From Mycobacterium montefiorense (GTDB lineage: Bacteria; Actinomycetota; Actinomycetes; Mycobacteriales; Mycobacteriaceae), in NCBI RefSeq assembly GCF_003112775.1, contig NZ_BFCH01000002.1, forward strand, positions 62,001-126,000: DNA of 64,000 nt. Direction: 5' to 3'. Below are positions 23,101 through 40,306 of this stretch, piece after piece (position 1 is the first letter of the stretch; every line of letters starts with the position of its first letter). The notes under the pieces were generated by a model. That model saw nothing but the letters and a program-made list of their open reading frames with translations, did no database searches and was not told the origin of the DNA. Position numbers and translations under genes: made by a program.

Positions 23101-26100
23101 CCTTAATACCGTTGCGGCCGAGGGTGTTTGGGTGAGCACATTCACGTGTTCGGTGATGAGCAGGGCACGGAAGTCTTCCGGTGAGGCGGTCACTGATTCT
23201 GGTACGACGACCAGGCGTCCACCGCTGAGCAGCGCTGCCCAGATTTCCCACACCGAGAAGTCGAAGCCATAAGAGTGACACTGCGTCCACACCTGCGCCA
23301 CACACAGCTGGGTTGGTGTTGACACAGCGAGGTGGGCAAGGTTGCGGTGGCTGACACCAACGCCTTTGGGAACACCGGTGGTGCCCGAGGTGTAAATCAG
23401 GTACGCGAGATCGTCGGGTGCCGGTGCCGGTGCCGGTGCCGGTGCCGGTGGCGGGCTGACGGGCTGGCGGTTGACGACCGGGTCGTTGACATCGATGACT
23501 GCCAGGCCGTTCCTGTCCAGGCGTGACCGCAGCTCGCCGGTGGTCAGCGCGGCGACCGGGGCGGCGTCGGTGAGCATGAAGTCGATGCGGGCGTCGGGGT
23601 GGGCCGGGTCTATCGGCAGATACGCCGCGCCGGATTTGAGTACCGCCAGCATCGCGATAATCGCGTCGGCCGAGCGCGAAAACAGCAGCGCCACAAACTG
23701 CCCCGGGCCGGCGCCGCGGCTGGCTAAGAGATTTGCTATCCGGTTAGCGGCCCGATCGAGTTCCCGATAGCTCAGCGTGCCGCCCTCGAAAGTCACCGCC
23801 ACCGCATCCGGGGTCCGCTGCACGTGCTGGCCGAACAACTCCGGCACCGACACCGTCGCTGGAGCGGGCAACGCCAGCATCGTGCGATTGCCCTGGATAT
23901 CCAGCCGTGCGATCTCGTCTGCGCCCAGCAACTGGATCGAGGAAAGCCGCTGCGCCGCATCGGTGGTCATGGCCGTCAGTACCCGCTGCAGCCGGCTGAC
24001 GAGTGCCTCGACGGTTTCGGCGTCGAACACATCGGTGCGGTATTCCACCATCCCGGAGATGCCGCCGGGCTCACCACTTTGGGTCCAGCGTTCGGTCAGT
24101 GAGAACGACAAATCCATTCGGGCGGTATGGCTGTCGATCGGCAGCGGGGTGGCCTGTACTTCGCCCAAAGCCAGGTCTGCGGGCTCGGTGTTCTGCCAGC
24201 CCAACATCACCTGTACCAGCGGGTGGTGAGCCAGGGACCGGATCGGGTTGAGGCGTTCGACGAGGACCTCGAAGGGCACGTCTTGATGTTCGTAGGCGGC
24301 GAGGCTGCGCTGGCGGACTTGAGCCAGCAGGTCTGCGACGGTTGGGTTGCCGCCCACGTTGAGGCGCAGCACCAGGGTGTTGACGAAAAAGCCCACCAGC
24401 TCATCGAGTGCGGGGTCGCGTCGTCCCGCTATCGGGAACCCGACGGCCACATCTGAACTCGCGCTGACGGCCGATAGCAGAACCGACAAGGCAGCTTGGA
24501 CCACCATGAAACTGGTCGCGTTGTGTTCACGAGCCACCTCGCTCACCCGGTGCTGCAGTTCGGCGGGCCAATCCACGGGCACAGTTGCCCCGCGTTGGTC
24601 GGCCACCGGCGGGTAGGGCCGATCGGTTGGCAGCGCTGTGCGTTCGGGCATCCCGGCCAGGGCATCCTGCCAAAAGTCCAGCTGGGCGGTTATCGGGCTC
24701 TCGGCATCGTTGAGATCGCCGAAATGGGTGTGCTGCCACAGGGCGTAATCGGCATACTGCACGGGCAGTTCGGCCCACCCGGGGGTTTGTCCTGCGCATC
24801 GGGCGGCGTACGCCTGGCCCAGATCGCGCACCAGTGGTGCGATCGACCAGCCGTCGGCGGCAATGTGGTGCACGACTCCCACCAGCACGTGCGCGTCTTC
24901 GTTAACGCGCAGGAGCGTGGCCCGCAGTGGGAGTTCGGCGGTCAAATCGAATGGGTGGCTCACCGCGGCGTCGATTGCCCGGTGAAGTCGGGCTGCGGAC
25001 CAGTCGCTGGCATCGATTACTTGCCAACCGAATTCGGCCCGATCGGCCGCCACCACCACTTGCTCGGGTATGCCGTCGGGAGCCACGAACACTGTTCGCA
25101 GACTCTCATGCCGTGCCACCACGTCGACCAGCGCGGCAGCCAGTGAGTCGACCTCAAGCCGGCCGGACAGCCGTAACGCCACCGTCATGTTGTAGACGGC
25201 AGAAGGCCCTTGCAACTGCTCCAGGAACCACAACCGCGACTGGGCAAACGACAAGGGAAGCACCGCCGGCCGCTCGAGAGCAACCAGCGGCTCACGGTGA
25301 CTCGCGTCTACGTCGAGTTGGAATGCCAACTGGGCGACCGTCGGTGCGTCGAAAAGCTTGCCCACCTTCAGATCGGCGTCGAGGAGGGTATTGATCGCGG
25401 CGATCACCCGCATTGCCGATAGCGAGTCTCCACCCAGGTCGAAGAAGGAATCGTCTATTCCGACCCGCTCCGCACCAAGCACTTGGGCATAGATCCCGGC
25501 CAGGATCTCCTCGACGGTGGTCGCCGGCGCGCGATAGTGATCGGCGTCGCGATAGTCCGGTGCCGGCAGGGCCCGTGTGTCGAGTTTGCCGTTGACCGTC
25601 ATCGGCAACGCGTCGATCACCAGTACCGCGGCCGGCACCATGTAGGGCGGCAGCTGCTCGGCGAGTTGAGTGCGTACCAGGGCCGAATCGGCGGTTCCCG
25701 TGACATACCCGACGAGATGCTTGGTCCCGCGGCGGTCCTCACGGGCGATCACGGCGGCCTGTTCGACACCTTCCAAACCAGCTAGGGCCGCCCGGATTTC
25801 GCCGAGCTCGATGCGGTAGCCGCGGATTTTGACTTGCTCATCGGCCCGCCCGACGTACTGCAGCTGCCCGTCGGCATCCCAGCGCACCAGGTCCCCGGTG
25901 CGGTACATCCGTTGTCCAGACGCCTCGTCGCCGGCGAAAGGACACGCTATGAACCGCGACGCGGTCAAACCCGCCCGGCGCCAATACCCGTGTCCCACGC
26001 CGCGGCCGGCCAGATACAACTCGCCGACCACCCCGATGGGCACCGGGCGCAACCAGCCGTCGAGCACAAAGAAGGCTGCGCCGGCAATCGGCGAACCGAT

Positions 26101-28338
26101 TGGCACTGCACCGGCTTTCGGGGCCAGAGGCGCACTCTTGGATGCCCACATCGTCGTCTCGGTGGGGCCATAGACGTTGATCATCGTTCGACCGGGCGCC
26201 CATCGATCGACCACCTCGGGTGGGCAAGCCTCGGCACCGATCACCAATGCCGCCGAGCCCAGACCGTCGATCGAAAGCGCCGCCACCGCAGACGGAGTCT
26301 GGGTAAGCACAGTGACGTGTTCGTTGACGACTAAGTCGTGGAAGTCCTGCGGTGAGCGGGTCATCGGCTCGGGCACCACCACCAGCCGTCCGCCGTGTAG
26401 CAGGGCACCCCAGATCTCCCAGATCGAGAAGTCGAACGCATACGAGTGGGATTGCGTCCACACTTGTTTCGCTGTCAGCTCGAGACCGGCTTCCAGCGAG
26501 TCGAACAGCTGGGTGACGTTGGCGTGGTTGACCGCGACGCCTTTGGGGACACCGGTGGTCCCTGAGGTGTAGATGATGTGGGCGACATCGTCGGGTGCCG
26601 GCATCGGTAGCGCGGTGGCAGGCTGAGTAGCGACGGCGGGGTCGCGGACATCAACCGTGACCAAGTCGTACCCGTCGAGCCGCACGAGCAGCTCGGTGGT
26701 GGTCAGTGCAGCGATCGGTGCGACGTCGGTCAGCATGAATTCGATTCGCGCCGCGGGATGAGCCGGATCGATCGGCACATACGCCGCCCCGGTCTTCAAT
26801 ACCGCTAGTATCGCGACGATGGCCTCGGCCGAGCGCGAAAACAGTAACGCCACCGACTGTCCCGGACATACTCCCCGGTCGGCGAGCAGGTGTGCCAGCC
26901 GGTTGGACGTCTCGTCGAGCTCGCGGTAAGTCATCGAGCTGCGTTCGAAGGTGATCGCCACCGCATCGGGTGTACGCGCGGCCTGCGCGGCGTACAACTC
27001 CGGGATCGATACGCCAATACCGTTCCTGGCCAAGATTTCCCGGTTGCCGATGTCGTCGAGGCGGATGTGCTCTTCGGCGTCGAGCAGGTCCATCAACGAC
27101 AACCTGCGGGTGGGTACGGTGGTCGAGACCACCAGCACTCGCTCCAATTGCCGGATGAGCGTGTCGATGCTGTCGGCGGTGAAGATCTCGCTGTCGTACT
27201 CGACGCGCAGGCCGAGTTCGTCGCCGGGCATGGCCTGCAGCGTCAGGGGATAGTGGTTGTTCTCGCGGGCGGTGTACCCGGTCACGGTCAAACCGTCGAC
27301 GCCGAAAAGAGCGGGGTCGACGGGGTAGTTCTCGTAGACGAACAGCGTGTCGAAGAGTTGGTCGTGTCCGGCAGCGTGGTGAATGTCGGGTAGCGCCAGG
27401 TGCTGGTGCTCAAGTGTGTGGTTGTTGGCCCGGTGCAACTGCTCGAGTAGGTCGGCGGTGGTGGTGGTCGTGGTGATGGTGGCCCGAACCGGAATGGTGT
27501 TGATCAGTAGGCCCACCATTGAATCCGAACCGGCCAGCTCGACGGGGCGCCCGGATACCGCGGTGCCGAAGGCGATGTCACGCTGACCGGTCAGCCACAT
27601 CAGCAGCTGCGCCCAACTCGCCTGCAAGACGGTATTGATGGTGGTGTGGTGCCCGCGCGCCAGTTCGACCACGGCCCGCGTCGTTTCGGCGGAGACCCGC
27701 GATGTGGCCACCTCTCGCCGGCCGAGCCCGACCCGGCCAGGCGGACCTACCAGGGTGGGGACCTCGAAGCCGGCGAAGACTTCACGCCAGGCCGTCGCGG
27801 CGCTGTGACGGTCTTGTTCGCTCAGCCAGGCCACGAACCGGCGATAGGGCGCGGGTGCGGGAAGCCGCTGTCCGCAGTATGTAGTGAAGATCTCCTGCAA
27901 CAGGATTGGCAGTGACCAGCCATCGAGCACAATGTGATGGTTCGTCAGCACCAACCGGTGCAGGTCTTTGTCGGTGCGCGTCAACACGACTCGGAATGCG
28001 GGCGGATTGGTCAGGTCGGCGACCGCGGCACGCTCGGCGGTGCATAGCCGCTGGATCTGTTCCTCGATATCGACGTCGTCAGCGAGTTCGGCGTAGTGCC
28101 AAGCTAATACGGGATCGGCGGGAATGACCTGGATCGGCGGATCGAACTCCGGGCAGAATCGGGCTGCCAGGTTGGGATGGCGGCCGACCACGACGTTGAC
28201 CGCCTTCCGCAGCCGGTCGGGCTCCAGCGAGCCGGCGACGGTGATGTCCAGCTGCACCGCATACAACTCGCCCAAAGCGCTGCGGCCGTGGCTATTGGCG
28301 TGGAAAAGCAGACCCTGCTGCAGCGGAGTCAGCGGCAA
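13873..28338 (-). CDS. NRPS segment 2: C-A-T-C-A-T-E-C-A-T-C-A-T-E(broken) (modules 3 to 6)
   Basis: The open frame starts with TTG at 28338, but this is not a natural start: in-frame sequence [14 protein letters not shown] continues upstream to the amber codon at 28381-28383. C3 and C5 carry [14 protein letters not shown] and [11 protein letters not shown], the DCL type expected after an E domain; C4 and C6 are LCL type (HHIAADG). A3 has the same code as A2; A4, A5 and A6 share one code. T domains: T3 and T5 [10 protein letters not shown]4 and T6 [10 protein letters not shown]2 has [12 protein letters not shown]3 [11 protein letters not shown]. About 85 residues before the end the frame leaves the E3 domain after LEDLNIAWA (near 14090) and the last 70 or so residues are out-of-frame, ending in a spurious stop. 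The proline-alanine tract before the A4 core is encoded by a hexanucleotide repeat. Confidence 0.88.
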   Translation of the reverse strand: MPLTPLQQGLLFHANSHGRSALGELYAVQLDITVAGSLEPDRLRKAVNVVVGRHPNLAARFCPEFDPPIQVIPADPVLAWHYAELADDVDIEEQIQRLCTAERAAVADLTNPPAFRVVLTRTDKDLHRLVLTNHHIVLDGWSLPILLQEIFTTYCGQRLPAPAPYRRFVAWLSEQDRHSAATAWREVFAGFEVPTLVGPPGRVGLGRREVATSRVSAETTRAVVELARGHHTTINTVLQASWAQLLMWLTGQRDIAFGTAVSGRPVELAGSDSMVGLLINTIPVRATITTTTTTADLLEQLHRANNHTLEHQHLALPDIHHAAGHDQLFDTLFVYENYPVDPALFGVDGLTVTGYTARENNHYPLTLQAMPGDELGLRVEYDSEIFTADSIDTLIRQLERVLVVSTTVPTRRLSLMDLLDAEEHIRLDDIGNREILARNGIGVSIPELYAAQAARTPDAVAITFERSSMTYRELDETSNRLAHLLADRGVCPGQSVALLFSRSAEAIVAILAVLKTGAAYVPIDPAHPAARIEFMLTDVAPIAALTTTELLVRLDGYDLVTVDVRDPAVATQPATALPMPAPDDVAHIIYTSGTTGVPKGVAVNHANVTQLFDSLEAGLELTAKQVWTQSHSYAFDFSIWEIWGALLHGGRLVVVPEPMTRSPQDFHDLVVNEHVTVLTQTPSAVAALSIDGLGSAALVIGAEACPPEVVDRWAPGRTMINVYGPTETTMWASKSAPLAPKAGAVPIGSPIAGAAFFVLDGWLRPVPIGVVGELYLAGRGVGHGYWRRAGLTASRFIACPFAGDEASGQRMYRTGDLVRWDADGQLQYVGRADEQVKIRGYRIELGEIRAALAGLEGVEQAAVIAREDRRGTKHLVGYVTGTADSALVRTQLAEQLPPYMVPAAVLVIDALPMTVNGKLDTRALPAPDYRDADHYRAPATTVEEILAGIYAQVLGAERVGIDDSFFDLGGDSLSAMRVIAAINTLLDADLKVGKLFDAPTVAQLAFQLDVDASHREPLVALERPAVLPLSFAQSRLWFLEQLQGPSAVYNMTVALRLSGRLEVDSLAAALVDVVARHESLRTVFVAPDGIPEQVVVAADRAEFGWQVIDASDWSAARLHRAIDAAVSHPFDLTAELPLRATLLRVNEDAHVLVGVVHHIAADGWSIAPLVRDLGQAYAARCAGQTPGWAELPVQYADYALWQHTHFGDLNDAESPITAQLDFWQDALAGMPERTALPTDRPYPPVADQRGATVPVDWPAELQHRVSEVAREHNATSFMVVQAALSVLLSAVSASSDVAVGFPIAGRRDPALDELVGFFVNTLVLRLNVGGNPTVADLLAQVRQRSLAAYEHQDVPFEVLVERLNPIRSLAHHPLVQVMLGWQNTEPADLALGEVQATPLPIDSHTARMDLSFSLTERWTQSGEPGGISGMVEYRTDVFDAETVEALVSRLQRVLTAMTTDAAQRLSSIQLLGADEIARLDIQGNRTMLALPAPATVSVPELFGQHVQRTPDAVAVTFEGGTLSYRELDRAANRIANLLASRGAGPGQFVALLFSRSADAIIAMLAVLKSGAAYLPIDPAHPDARIDFMLTDAAPVAALTTGELRSRLDRNGLAVIDVNDPVVNRQPVSPPPAPAPAPAPAPDDLAYLIYTSGTTGVPKGVGVSHRNLAHLAVSTPTQLCVAQVWTQCHSYGFDFSVWEIWAALLSGGRLVVVPESVTASPEDFRALLITEHVNVLTQTPSAATVLRPDGLEFVALLLGGEACPAEVVDQWAPGRVVLNAYGPTEGTVYASMSAPLAAGSGAAPIGAPVATAALFVLDPWLRPVPAGVVGELYIAGAGVACGYLGQAELTASRFIACPYGYPGTRMYRTGDLVRWRTDGQLDYLGRADEQVKIRGYRIELGEIQTALAGLEGVEQAVVITRDEHAATRLVAYTTGAADPTAIRAQLAEQLPAYMVPSAVMVLDELPRTVNGKLDTRALPAPDYHSADHFRAPTDAIEEILAGIYAQVLGLEQVGVDDSFFDLGGDSILSMQVVARARAAGVLCRPRDIFVEQTVARLAGVASVVTGDGDVVDEGIGPLPATPIMRWLQGVDGPIEQFNQTIVVQAPAGATETDAAVMLQALLDRHAMLRLRVDIDDSGAWSSRAPEAGSVDAQSCLQSVEVFSGEALAGARARLNPATGAMVSALWVTSTSQLVLIIHHLGIDGVSWRILLEDLNIAWSQHRGGQPVALPAQGTSFVRWASLLEEHARTPDVLAQAEAWREVAAVPAALPATQPAVDTYASAGQLSVKLDVETTSMLLGEVPAAFHAGVQDILLIAFGLAWAEFLGQSSPIGIDVEGHGRHEELAPHVDLSRTVGWFTTKYPVALSFTGLNWAQVLAGDTVLGAVVKDAKEQLRALPDGLNYGLLRYLGPEADLDGADPAIGFNYLGRLGAGAAMLSDDVWRVSQDGASVAAASSAIPMPLGHTVELNAGTIDAETGPHLQATWTWATSALDDEQVGRVSRLWFEALAGICVHVRRGGGGLTPSDILPARLSQQQIDELCRHERVADILPLTPLQQGLLFHANATARNADDLYAMQLDITITGPLDPDRLRAAVHTVATRHPNLTARFCHQFDEPVQVLLAEPVVPWRYCESHSEEQIQQICAAERAAVCDLSQPPAFRVALIRTSDDLHRCVLTNHHIVLDGWSLPILAQEIFASYFGQRLPAPTPYRRFVGWLAERDVAAAEAAWRKALAGFDSPTLVGPPDRVGLGRRGIATSSVSAQTTATLGDLARTHHTTVNTVLQAAWAQLLMWLTGQHDVVFGTAVSGRPTEVPGADAMVGLLINTVPVRAVCTAGTTTTDLLDQLHRANNHTFDHQHLALTDIHRATGHDQLFDTLFVYENYPIDTDAALGNGLALTSITAREYNHYPLTLQAMPSDEIGLRIEYDTGVFDAELIESLVRRLHRVLVAMATAAAQPLSSMQLLDHDELARLDAIGNREVLTRPGPAIASIPALFADQVARAPDSVAVSLAGHSLTYRQLDDAANRIAHLLADQGAGPGQSVALLFSRSADAIVAMLAVLKAGAAYLAIDPAHPDPRIGFMLADAAPIAALTTAQLRPRLRGYDLRIIDVDDPAIDRQPATPPPSPSPEDIAYLIYTSGTTGVPKGVAVSHRNLAHLAASTPLELPVAQVWTQCHSYGFDFSVWEIWAALLGGGRLVVVPESVTGSPRDFHALLVAEQVNVLTQTPSAAALLNHDSLESVALLLGGEACPAEVVDQWATGRMVINAYGPTEATVYASMSAPLTPGMAVVPIGAPVSTAAVFVLDGWLRPVPAGVAGELYVAGAGVACGYLGRPDLTAPRFIACPYGDPGTRMYRTGDLVRWRTDGQLDYLGRADEQVKIRGYRIELGEIQTALAGLEGVEQAVVITRTDRPGATRLVGYITGTADPAVVLSALAERLPSYMVPAALVSLEALPLTPNGKLDTRALPAPEYRGVAVDNRPSASAIEEILAGIYAQVLGVEQVGVDDSFFDLGGDSLSAMRLIAMINSGLDPGLQVHTLFDAPTIARLAPLIGSGRGWQEPLAAGERPTLVPLSFAQSRLWFLDQLQGPSPVYNMAVALRLSGRLDVDALDAALVDVIARHESLRTLFVAPDGIPQQVVVAADSAQFSLQVVDAAAWSATERGQEIEAAARYTFDLATEIPLRTTLFRLGTDEHVLVGVVHHIAADGSSVAPLVRDLGEAYAARRVGEPPRWAPLPVQYADYTLWQHVQFGRLDDPASPIAAQLSYWEEALAGMPERLALPVDRPYPPVADQHGATVEVAWSAELQLQIRQLAREHNATTFMVVQATLAVLLSHVSANSDVAVGFPIAGRRDAALDDLVGFFVNTLVLRVEVDGDLTVAELLAQVRQRSLAAYEHQDVPFEVLVERLNPTRSLTHHPLIQVMLGWQNLHGEDPTPGLALGDVQAAPLAIETHTARMDLAFSLVERYTRAGEPAGISGTVEYRTDVFDRRSIQTLVQRFERVLEAITADSGRRLSSIQLLDADEHARLDEMGNRAVLARPAPAAVSVPALFAEHVARAPDTTAVTFEGRSLTYRGLDEASNRLAHLLTAYGVRPGHSVALLMQRSAEAIVAMLAALKAGAAYLAIDPTLPDARIKFMLTDAAPVVAITTAELRLRLAGYDLAVVDIDDPAVAAQPSTWLPGPSAEDIAYLVYTSGTTGDPKGVAVTHRNLAHIAQSTPEELPAAQVWTQCHSYAFDFSVWEIWAALLGGARLVVVPESATTSPEDFHALLIAEQVNVLTQTPSAVAVLAPQQLESTALLLGGEPCPAEIVDQWADGRVVINAYGPSEATVYASMSAPLTPGTALVPIGAPVSTAALFVLDAWLRRAPIGVVGELYIAGAGVACGYRGQAELTASRFVACPFGRSGSRMYRTGDLVRWRVDGQLDYLGRADEQVKIRGYRIELGEIRSALADLDGVDQAAVVTREDHPGATRLVGYITGTADPARARAALSDRLPPYLVPSTVVLIEALPLTVNGKLDTRALPAPEYSDIDRYRAAGTATEEILAGIYADVLGVERVGVDDSFFDLGGDSILSMQVVARARAAGVMCRPRDIFVEQTVARLALVVNVTSADSGIVDEGIGPVVPTPIMHWLQNIEGPIEQFNQTLAVQAPAGVTEDDVVVVLQALLDAHAMLRLRIDDDGSLRVPEVGTADARACLNTVDGLTDAALTEARARLNPASGTMLNAVWATSTRQLMLIIHHLAVDAVSWRILLEDLNIAWASGTTGSPSSYPRAARRLPGGRHCLPSTRAPPTSSATPTRGGRWRQCQARCPRPTPSSTPTPALVRCRWS
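23417..23446. repeat. Five perfect tandem copies of the hexanucleotide GGTGCC
   Basis: Copies at 23417, 23423, 23429, 23435 and 23441, followed by an imperfect GGTGGC. On the coding strand they encode an (Ala-Pro)n tract just before the A3 core motif (YTSGTTG) of adenylation domain A4. The other adenylation domains have shorter, irregular Pro/Ser linkers there, so the tract has expanded in A4. Unit length is a multiple of three, so copy-number change would not break the frame. Confidence 0.9.
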
Positions 28339-28380
28339 GATGTCGGCGATGTGCTCGCGCCGGCACAGCTCATCGATCTG

Positions 28381-35976
<7,596 letters not shown>

Positions 35977-36498
35977 TCGATTGCCCCTACCCAAATGGCC
36001 TACGTGATAACGGCCTTATCTGGTGCCGGGTTCCGCAGATCCGTTGGCCGTACTTCGGTGCAATAGCGTGCGGCGCAGTCGAAAACGGCGGCATGATTTG
36101 CCGCTTGGCTAACCGCTTCACCATGGGCACTGATATCTGCGAAAGCTCACTCCGGGCGGTGCCGCTGGTCGTCGTTGACCCTCGGCTCGAGGCTGTCCTT
36201 GTCGGCGCCGACGAATTGTTGCTCACCAGTACTCCCCACACGTCTAATCGACATGAGTGGAACAAACGCTAGTGGAAAAAATCGGGCACTAACAAGGTTT
36301 CGGCAAAGTTCGCGATCTTCGCTCGGCGTACGGCGCCGTATTTTGCCCGGCCAATTTCGCGTTGCGAAAGTGCCAGCGCCGCAAGTGATCCCGCCTCCTA
36401 GCCGGCAGGAGCGAAGATCCTGCAAAGTCCTGTCCAGGCTACCGACTGTAAGGCGTGGCCGCCACCCGGACAGTCATGCTGCAGCCCCGCCCCGGGGT
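35977..36498. other. Intergenic region between NRPS start and ami1 end
   Basis: 522 bp without a convincing gene; the open frames here have no recognisable features. It must hold the NRPS promoter (minus strand). Visible are AGGGG 7 nt before the NRPS ATG, a palindrome at 36006-36020, an A-rich patch (about 36270-36285) less GC-rich than the surroundings, and a short inverted repeat CTCCT/AGGAG near 36395-36412. No IS, tRNA or att-like direct repeat was seen at this edge of the NRPS insertion. Confidence 0.6.
36006..36020. promoter_or_regulatory. Perfect inverted repeat GATAA-N5-TTATC upstream of the NRPS
   Basis: Five-base arms separated by CGGCC, centred about 37 nt upstream of the NRPS ATG. 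The position would overlap or sit next to the core promoter, so a dimeric regulator could bind here. Only the symmetry and position support this. Confidence 0.25.
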
Positions 36499-37260
36499 TC
36501 AGCGCGCCTGGCCCTGGGTGGCCAGGAAGCCCGCGACGCCCCGGACAAGCGCGTCGGCGTACTTCTGGCGACCGTCCGCGGACTCCATCAGAGCCGAATC
36601 GACAGGGTTCTTCATGTTGCCGCACTCGACCAGGATCGAGGGGTATTGCGCCAGGTTGAGACCGGTCAGATCCGAGCGTCCGTACAGCCCGTTCTGGCCG
36701 ATGTAGGTGGCCGGCGGGATGCCGGCGGCCGCCATCTGGTCGCGCATGATCCGCGCGTACTGCACTGACGGGCCGGCCTGCACCTGGTTAAGCGGCGGGG
36801 CCGAATAGTTGACGTGGAACCCGCGCCCCGACGATGGGCCGCCGTCGGCGTGGATGCTTAGGATCGCGTTGGGCCGCAACGAATTGGCCATGTTGGCGCG
36901 CTCATCGACACACGGCCCCAGCGCGTTGTCGTTGCCGCGGGACAATGCGGTCCTGACACCGAGTGCTGTCAGCGCGGCCCGCACCCGCAACGCGGTGTCC
37001 CAGGTGAACGTGTGCTCCATATAGCCGGTGTTGGTCGCGGTGCCGCTGGTCTGACAATCCTTCGTGCCGCCGCGACCGGTGGTCACCTGTCGGCCGATGG
37101 ACGCGTCATTCGCGCCGTTGTGGCCGGGGTCAATGAAGACCACCATGCCGGCGATGTTGGAAGGGGTTGCGGTGGCGGTCGGGATAATGATCGTCGAAAC
37201 AGCAACAATCATGCCGACGAGCGTCCGGATCCCGACACGCCTGCTCACTGGTAGGTCCAC
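36499..37260 (-). CDS. ami1: Zinc-dependent N-acetylmuramoyl-L-alanine amidase, Rv3717 orthologue
   Basis: 253 aa. Cleaves the amide bond between N-acetylmuramic acid and L-alanine of peptidoglycan, acting in cell separation and wall turnover. N-terminal hydrophobic segment (about residues 11-33, ending TATA) is a signal peptide. Amidase_3 motifs are visible: FIDPGHNG with the first zinc His (about residue 47), GYMEHTF with the zinc Glu, SIHADG with the second zinc His, and LVECGNMKN with the catalytic Glu. Length and domain content match the single-domain M. tuberculosis enzyme. It stands alone, divergent from ebfC and upstream of the NRPS promoter region on the same strand, but a 522-bp gap separates them. 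Confidence 0.94.
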   Translation of the reverse strand: MDLPVSRRVGIRTLVGMIVAVSTIIIPTATATPSNIAGMVVFIDPGHNGANDASIGRQVTTGRGGTKDCQTSGTATNTGYMEHTFTWDTALRVRAALTALGVRTALSRGNDNALGPCVDERANMANSLRPNAILSIHADGGPSSGRGFHVNYSAPPLNQVQAGPSVQYARIMRDQMAAAGIPPATYIGQNGLYGRSDLTGLNLAQYPSILVECGNMKNPVDSALMESADGRQKYADALVRGVAGFLATQGQAR

Positions 37261-37358
37261 GGCGCAAAGGTAACGCCGCGCAGTCTACGCTGGGTGTTTC
37301 GAATCGCCCGACACCCACAGGCGAAACCAACTCGAGACCAAGATGCGAGGGGATTGTC

Positions 37359-37718
37359 ATGCAACCCGGAGGCGATATGTCGGCGCTGCTCGCCCAGGCG
37401 CAGCAGATGCAGCAAAAGCTAATGGAGGCTCAGCAACAACTCGCGAACGCCGAGATCCGCGGTCAGGCCGGTGGCGGCTTGGTCGAGGCCATCGTCAAAG
37501 GCAGCGGCGAGGTCATCGCGGTGAAGATCGATCCTTCGGTCGTCGACCCCTCGGACATCGAGACCTTGCAGGACTTGATCGTCGGCGCCATGGTCGATGC
37601 TTCCAAGCAGGTCACCCGGATGGCACAGGAGCAGTTGGGGTCATTGACGGCCGGCTTGGGCGGCCCGCCGGCCCCCCCGGCTCCCCCCGGCTCGCCGACT
37701 CAGATCCCGGGGCTCTAA
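37359..37718 (+). CDS. ebfC: YbaB/EbfC family nucleoid-associated protein
   Basis: 119 aa, orthologue of Rv3716c. Small dimeric DNA-binding protein of the nucleoid, almost always encoded between dnaX and recR in bacteria. The helical N-terminus ([21 protein letters not shown]) and the [15 protein letters not shown] beta segment are typical; the tail is Pro/Gly-rich (about residues 100-119), a mycobacterial addition. ATG at 37359 follows GAGGGG about 7 nt upstream. recR starts 13 bp after its stop, so they form an operon. Confidence 0.93.
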   Translation: MQPGGDMSALLAQAQQMQQKLMEAQQQLANAEIRGQAGGGLVEAIVKGSGEVIAVKIDPSVVDPSDIETLQDLIVGAMVDASKQVTRMAQEQLGSLTAGLGGPPAPPAPPGSPTQIPGL

Positions 37719-37731
37719 CTCACTTACCGCC

Positions 37732-38343
37732 ATGTTCGAGGGACCGGTCCAGGATCTGATCGACGAGCTCGGCAAGCTGCCGGGTATCGGGCCAAAGAGT
37801 GCGCAGCGCATCGCTTTCCACCTGTTGTCGGTCGAACCGCCGGACATCGACCGACTCACCGCGGTGCTGTCGAAGGTCCGCGATGGCGTGCGCTTTTGTG
37901 CGGTGTGCGGCAACGTTTCCGACGACGAGCGTTGCCGGATCTGCGGCGATCCGCGCCGGGATGGCTCGCAGGTGTGTGTCGTCGAGGAGCCCAAGGACGT
38001 CGCGGCCGTCGAGCGCACTCGCGAATTCCGCGGCCGCTACCACGTGCTGGGCGGTGCGCTTGATCCACTGTCCGGCGTGGGCCCCGATCAGCTGCGGATC
38101 CGCGAGCTGCTGAGCCGCATCGGTGAGCGAGTCGACGGTGTGGACATCACCGAGGTGATAATCGCGACCGACCCCAACACCGAGGGGGAGGCGACGGCTA
38201 CCTACCTGGTCCGGGTGTTGCGCGACATCCCCGGTCTGACGGTCACGCGAATCGCGTCCGGGCTGCCGATGGGCGGCGACTTGGAGTTCGCCGACGAGCT
38301 GACATTGGGGCGCGCGCTCACCGGCCGCCGGTCCATGGTCTGA
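37732..38343 (+). CDS. recR: Recombination mediator RecR
   Basis: 203 aa, the usual length. Acts with RecF/RecO to load RecA at gaps and double-strand ends. Domains in order: N-terminal helix-hairpin-helix ([24 protein letters not shown]), C4 zinc finger ([16 protein letters not shown]), Toprim domain (about residues 79-175, VCVVEEPKD) and C-terminal Walker-B-like region ([16 protein letters not shown]). No strong Shine-Dalgarno precedes the ATG, so translation is probably coupled to ebfC. It converges with the C39-like gene, whose stop lies 16 bp away. Confidence 0.96.
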   Translation: MFEGPVQDLIDELGKLPGIGPKSAQRIAFHLLSVEPPDIDRLTAVLSKVRDGVRFCAVCGNVSDDERCRICGDPRRDGSQVCVVEEPKDVAAVERTREFRGRYHVLGGALDPLSGVGPDQLRIRELLSRIGERVDGVDITEVIIATDPNTEGEATATYLVRVLRDIPGLTVTRIASGLPMGGDLEFADELTLGRALTGRRSMV

Positions 38344-38358
38344 TCGCTGGGCCGTCCG

Positions 38359-39030
38359 TCACGTCGTCACGACGGCGAAGTTGTCGCTGGCGGCCCACGC
38401 TTCTTCGAATGTCGCGAGGGAAACCTGCTCGTCGCGGCCCGTGCGCACGCCGCTGTCGTTGAGGTGCACCACACCGGCGTCGGTGTCGATACCGATGACC
38501 ACCACGAAGTGGTTTTCCCTGGTGCGATCGCCGGGCCTGTTCCAGATGACGTTGTCGTTCACCCCGATGATCACCTTGCGCCCGCGGTCCAGATCGCGCG
38601 CCAGCGCGTCAGTGTCGGGGTGCAGTGCGTCGGCGTGGATGCCGTAGTGCGCCAGTAGCGGGACGATGTCGCGATTGCTCGTCCGGCCGCCGGGGTGGTA
38701 GATCGGCCCGGGGTGGGCGGCGCTCGGGATGTTTTCGGCCGCGCCGGTGATCTCTTCCTCGCTGGGCTCGTGCCCGCTGATCTGGCCGATCACGTCGGCC
38801 ACCGCCATCTCCCCACAGTCGAGTTTCTGTTGCTGATAGCGCCAGTAGGGTGCGGCGGCGGCGGCCGGGTCGCCATGCATCCCGGCGGCGATGTGTGGGG
38901 CAGGCACCCTCGGAGCGGCGTTGGCCACACCGGTGATTCCGATCGCCCAGCCGGCGGCGGCCGCGGTCAACAACGCCACGAGTGCGCCGAGGCGTGCCGT
39001 CGGGACCACGGTTCCTGCGGTGCTCGTCAT
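38359..39030 (-). CDS. Secreted papain-like C39-family protein
   Basis: 223 aa. The N-terminus has a long hydrophobic stretch (about residues 12-38, ending ANAAP), a signal peptide. The mature part shows the C39-like papain-fold signature: Cys in KLDCGEMAVADV, His in NHFVVVIGID and Asn/Asp in VVHLNDSG. Known families with this layout are cysteine peptidases or peptidase-like binding proteins; the substrate is not known. ATG at 39030 is preceded by AAAGGGG. In M. tuberculosis a different gene (Rv3714c) lies here as I recall, so this is a local replacement. The fold call is firm, protease activity is inferred. Confidence 0.75.
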   Translation of the reverse strand: MTSTAGTVVPTARLGALVALLTAAAAGWAIGITGVANAAPRVPAPHIAAGMHGDPAAAAAPYWRYQQQKLDCGEMAVADVIGQISGHEPSEEEITGAAENIPSAAHPGPIYHPGGRTSNRDIVPLLAHYGIHADALHPDTDALARDLDRGRKVIIGVNDNVIWNRPGDRTRENHFVVVIGIDTDAGVVHLNDSGVRTGRDEQVSLATFEEAWAASDNFAVVTT

Positions 39031-39152
39031 CGGAGCCCCTTTCTCGAGCCGCCGCGAGACGCGTCGGTGTCGAGGAAAGGATTCGATATGGGCCTATAAG
39101 GAACCTTGTTGTGCAGGTAGGGCCGAGTACTCGCCGGCCGCGAGCCGACGGT

Positions 39153-39596
39153 TCAGACCTTGCTCAATTGGAATGGTCTGGTAAAGGTCTTGCCCGGCTC
39201 TGCACCACACGCGTCGGACGTCGTCGTCTGCTGGCCTTCGCCGGCAAGCGACACGGCATCGAAGCTGTAGTCGACGGTCACCGGGGCCGATGCCCCGTTC
39301 GGGCACGGCGCCTGGGCCGTGCCGGTGTGAGTCCATCGTCCATTCGCCAGGTGGAATTCCCAGCTGATGACGAATGTTCCGCCATCTTGCGAGGTCGCCA
39401 GGATGCAGTCCGATCCGCACGGGACGAAAAGCCAGGCCGTCGATTTGTCGTTGTCCGCGTAGCGCACGTTGTACCGGCCGTTCAGGACTTCGGGGTTGGC
39501 GTTCGCCGGTGTTGACGACGTGATGAACGCGGCACCTGCCAGCAGTGCGGCACCGGCGGCCAGTCTCGGGCTGATCTTCGTCGTCGCTGCTCGCAC
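39153..39596 (-). CDS. Small secreted protein, mycobacterial, function unknown
   Basis: About 147 aa if started at the GTG at 39596, which lies just downstream of the gatD stop (39599-39601) and gives a short basic N-terminus followed by a signal peptide (ISPRLAAGAALLAGAAFITSSTPANA). The open frame extends into gatD to 39719, but that part looks like a shadow. The mature protein has four cysteines in two CGxxC/CPNG contexts and a beta-rich pattern (LNGRYNVRYAD, TFVISWEFHLANGRWTHTGTA) that resembles other small exported mycobacterial proteins. No enzymatic motif is visible. Close spacing suggests read-through expression from murT-gatD. Confidence 0.6.
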   Translation of the reverse strand: MRAATTKISPRLAAGAALLAGAAFITSSTPANANPEVLNGRYNVRYADNDKSTAWLFVPCGSDCILATSQDGGTFVISWEFHLANGRWTHTGTAQAPCPNGASAPVTVDYSFDAVSLAGEGQQTTTSDACGAEPGKTFTRPFQLSKV

Positions 39597-39598
39597 GG

Positions 39599-40306
39599 CT
39601 AGCGCGCCGCCAGTCGTTCGCGGCGCAACAGGTCCACTTCGGGCAGCTCCAGCGGTGTTAGCTCGCCCACCACCTTGCTCAGCAGCAGGTCGGCCAGCTC
39701 CGGGTTGCGGGCCAGACACGGCCCATGCATGTACGTCGCCACGACGCTGCCCTGAATCACGCCGTCAAAGCCGTCGCCGAGCCGATTGCCGGCCCCCTTG
39801 ACGACCGCGCCCAGCGGTGCGGCGGCGGGGCCCAACACCGTGCCGCCGCGGTGGTTTTCAAAGCCGGTGAGCTGCCGGGTCAGTCCGGCCAGCAGCGGCT
39901 TGCTCACCAGCTCGCCGATCTTGCGCGCATCCTGCGGGGAGGTCGTCGCGTCCAGCATGCCCACACCGTCGACCCGCTCCCCGGACGACGTCTCGTACCA
40001 GTGCCCGAGCACCTGGACGGCGGCACAGATCGCCAGCACCGGCGCGCCGCGCTCCGCCGCGCGCTGCAGGCCCGGGTAGCGCTGCAGGTGCCGGGTGGCC
40101 AGCCGCTGCGCGTAGTCCTCGGCGCCGCCGAGGGTGTACAGGTCCAAGGATTCCGGCACCGGGTCGGCCAGCGTGATCTCCACGATCTCGGCGTCGATAC
40201 CCCGCAGCCGGAGCCGTTGGCGCAGTACGACCGCGTTGCCGCCGTCGCCGTAGGTGCCCATCACGTCGGGCAGCACCAGCCCGATCCGCACCGCCGATTC
40301 AGCCAT
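39599..40306 (-). CDS. gatD: Glutamine amidotransferase subunit GatD of the lipid II isoglutaminyl synthase
   Basis: 235 aa, orthologue of Rv3713 (formerly cobQ2). Supplies ammonia from glutamine to MurT, which amidates D-glutamate of the peptidoglycan stem peptide. Class I GATase core: catalytic Cys in VLAICAAVQVLG (about residue 94) and catalytic His in ATYMHGPCLARN. ATG at 40306 overlaps the murT end by 8 bp, a strong sign of coupled translation and complex formation. The older cobyric-acid-synthase annotation should not be used. Confidence 0.93.
   Translation of the reverse strand: MAESAVRIGLVLPDVMGTYGDGGNAVVLRQRLRLRGIDAEIVEITLADPVPESLDLYTLGGAEDYAQRLATRHLQRYPGLQRAAERGAPVLAICAAVQVLGHWYETSSGERVDGVGMLDATTSPQDARKIGELVSKPLLAGLTRQLTGFENHRGGTVLGPAAAPLGAVVKGAGNRLGDGFDGVIQGSVVATYMHGPCLARNPELADLLLSKVVGELTPLELPEVDLLRRERLAAR

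Noticed and set aside
23417..23446. Hexanucleotide repeats as a CRISPR-like array
   Set aside because: No spacers; a simple in-frame repeat in coding sequence.
28336..28338. TTG as the start of an independent second NRPS protein
   Set aside because: In-frame homology continues upstream to the amber codon; no Shine-Dalgarno.
35977..36498. Insertion-sequence or att remnants at the NRPS right edge
   Set aside because: Looked for transposase frames and matching direct repeats with the left edge (4780-4784); none seen.
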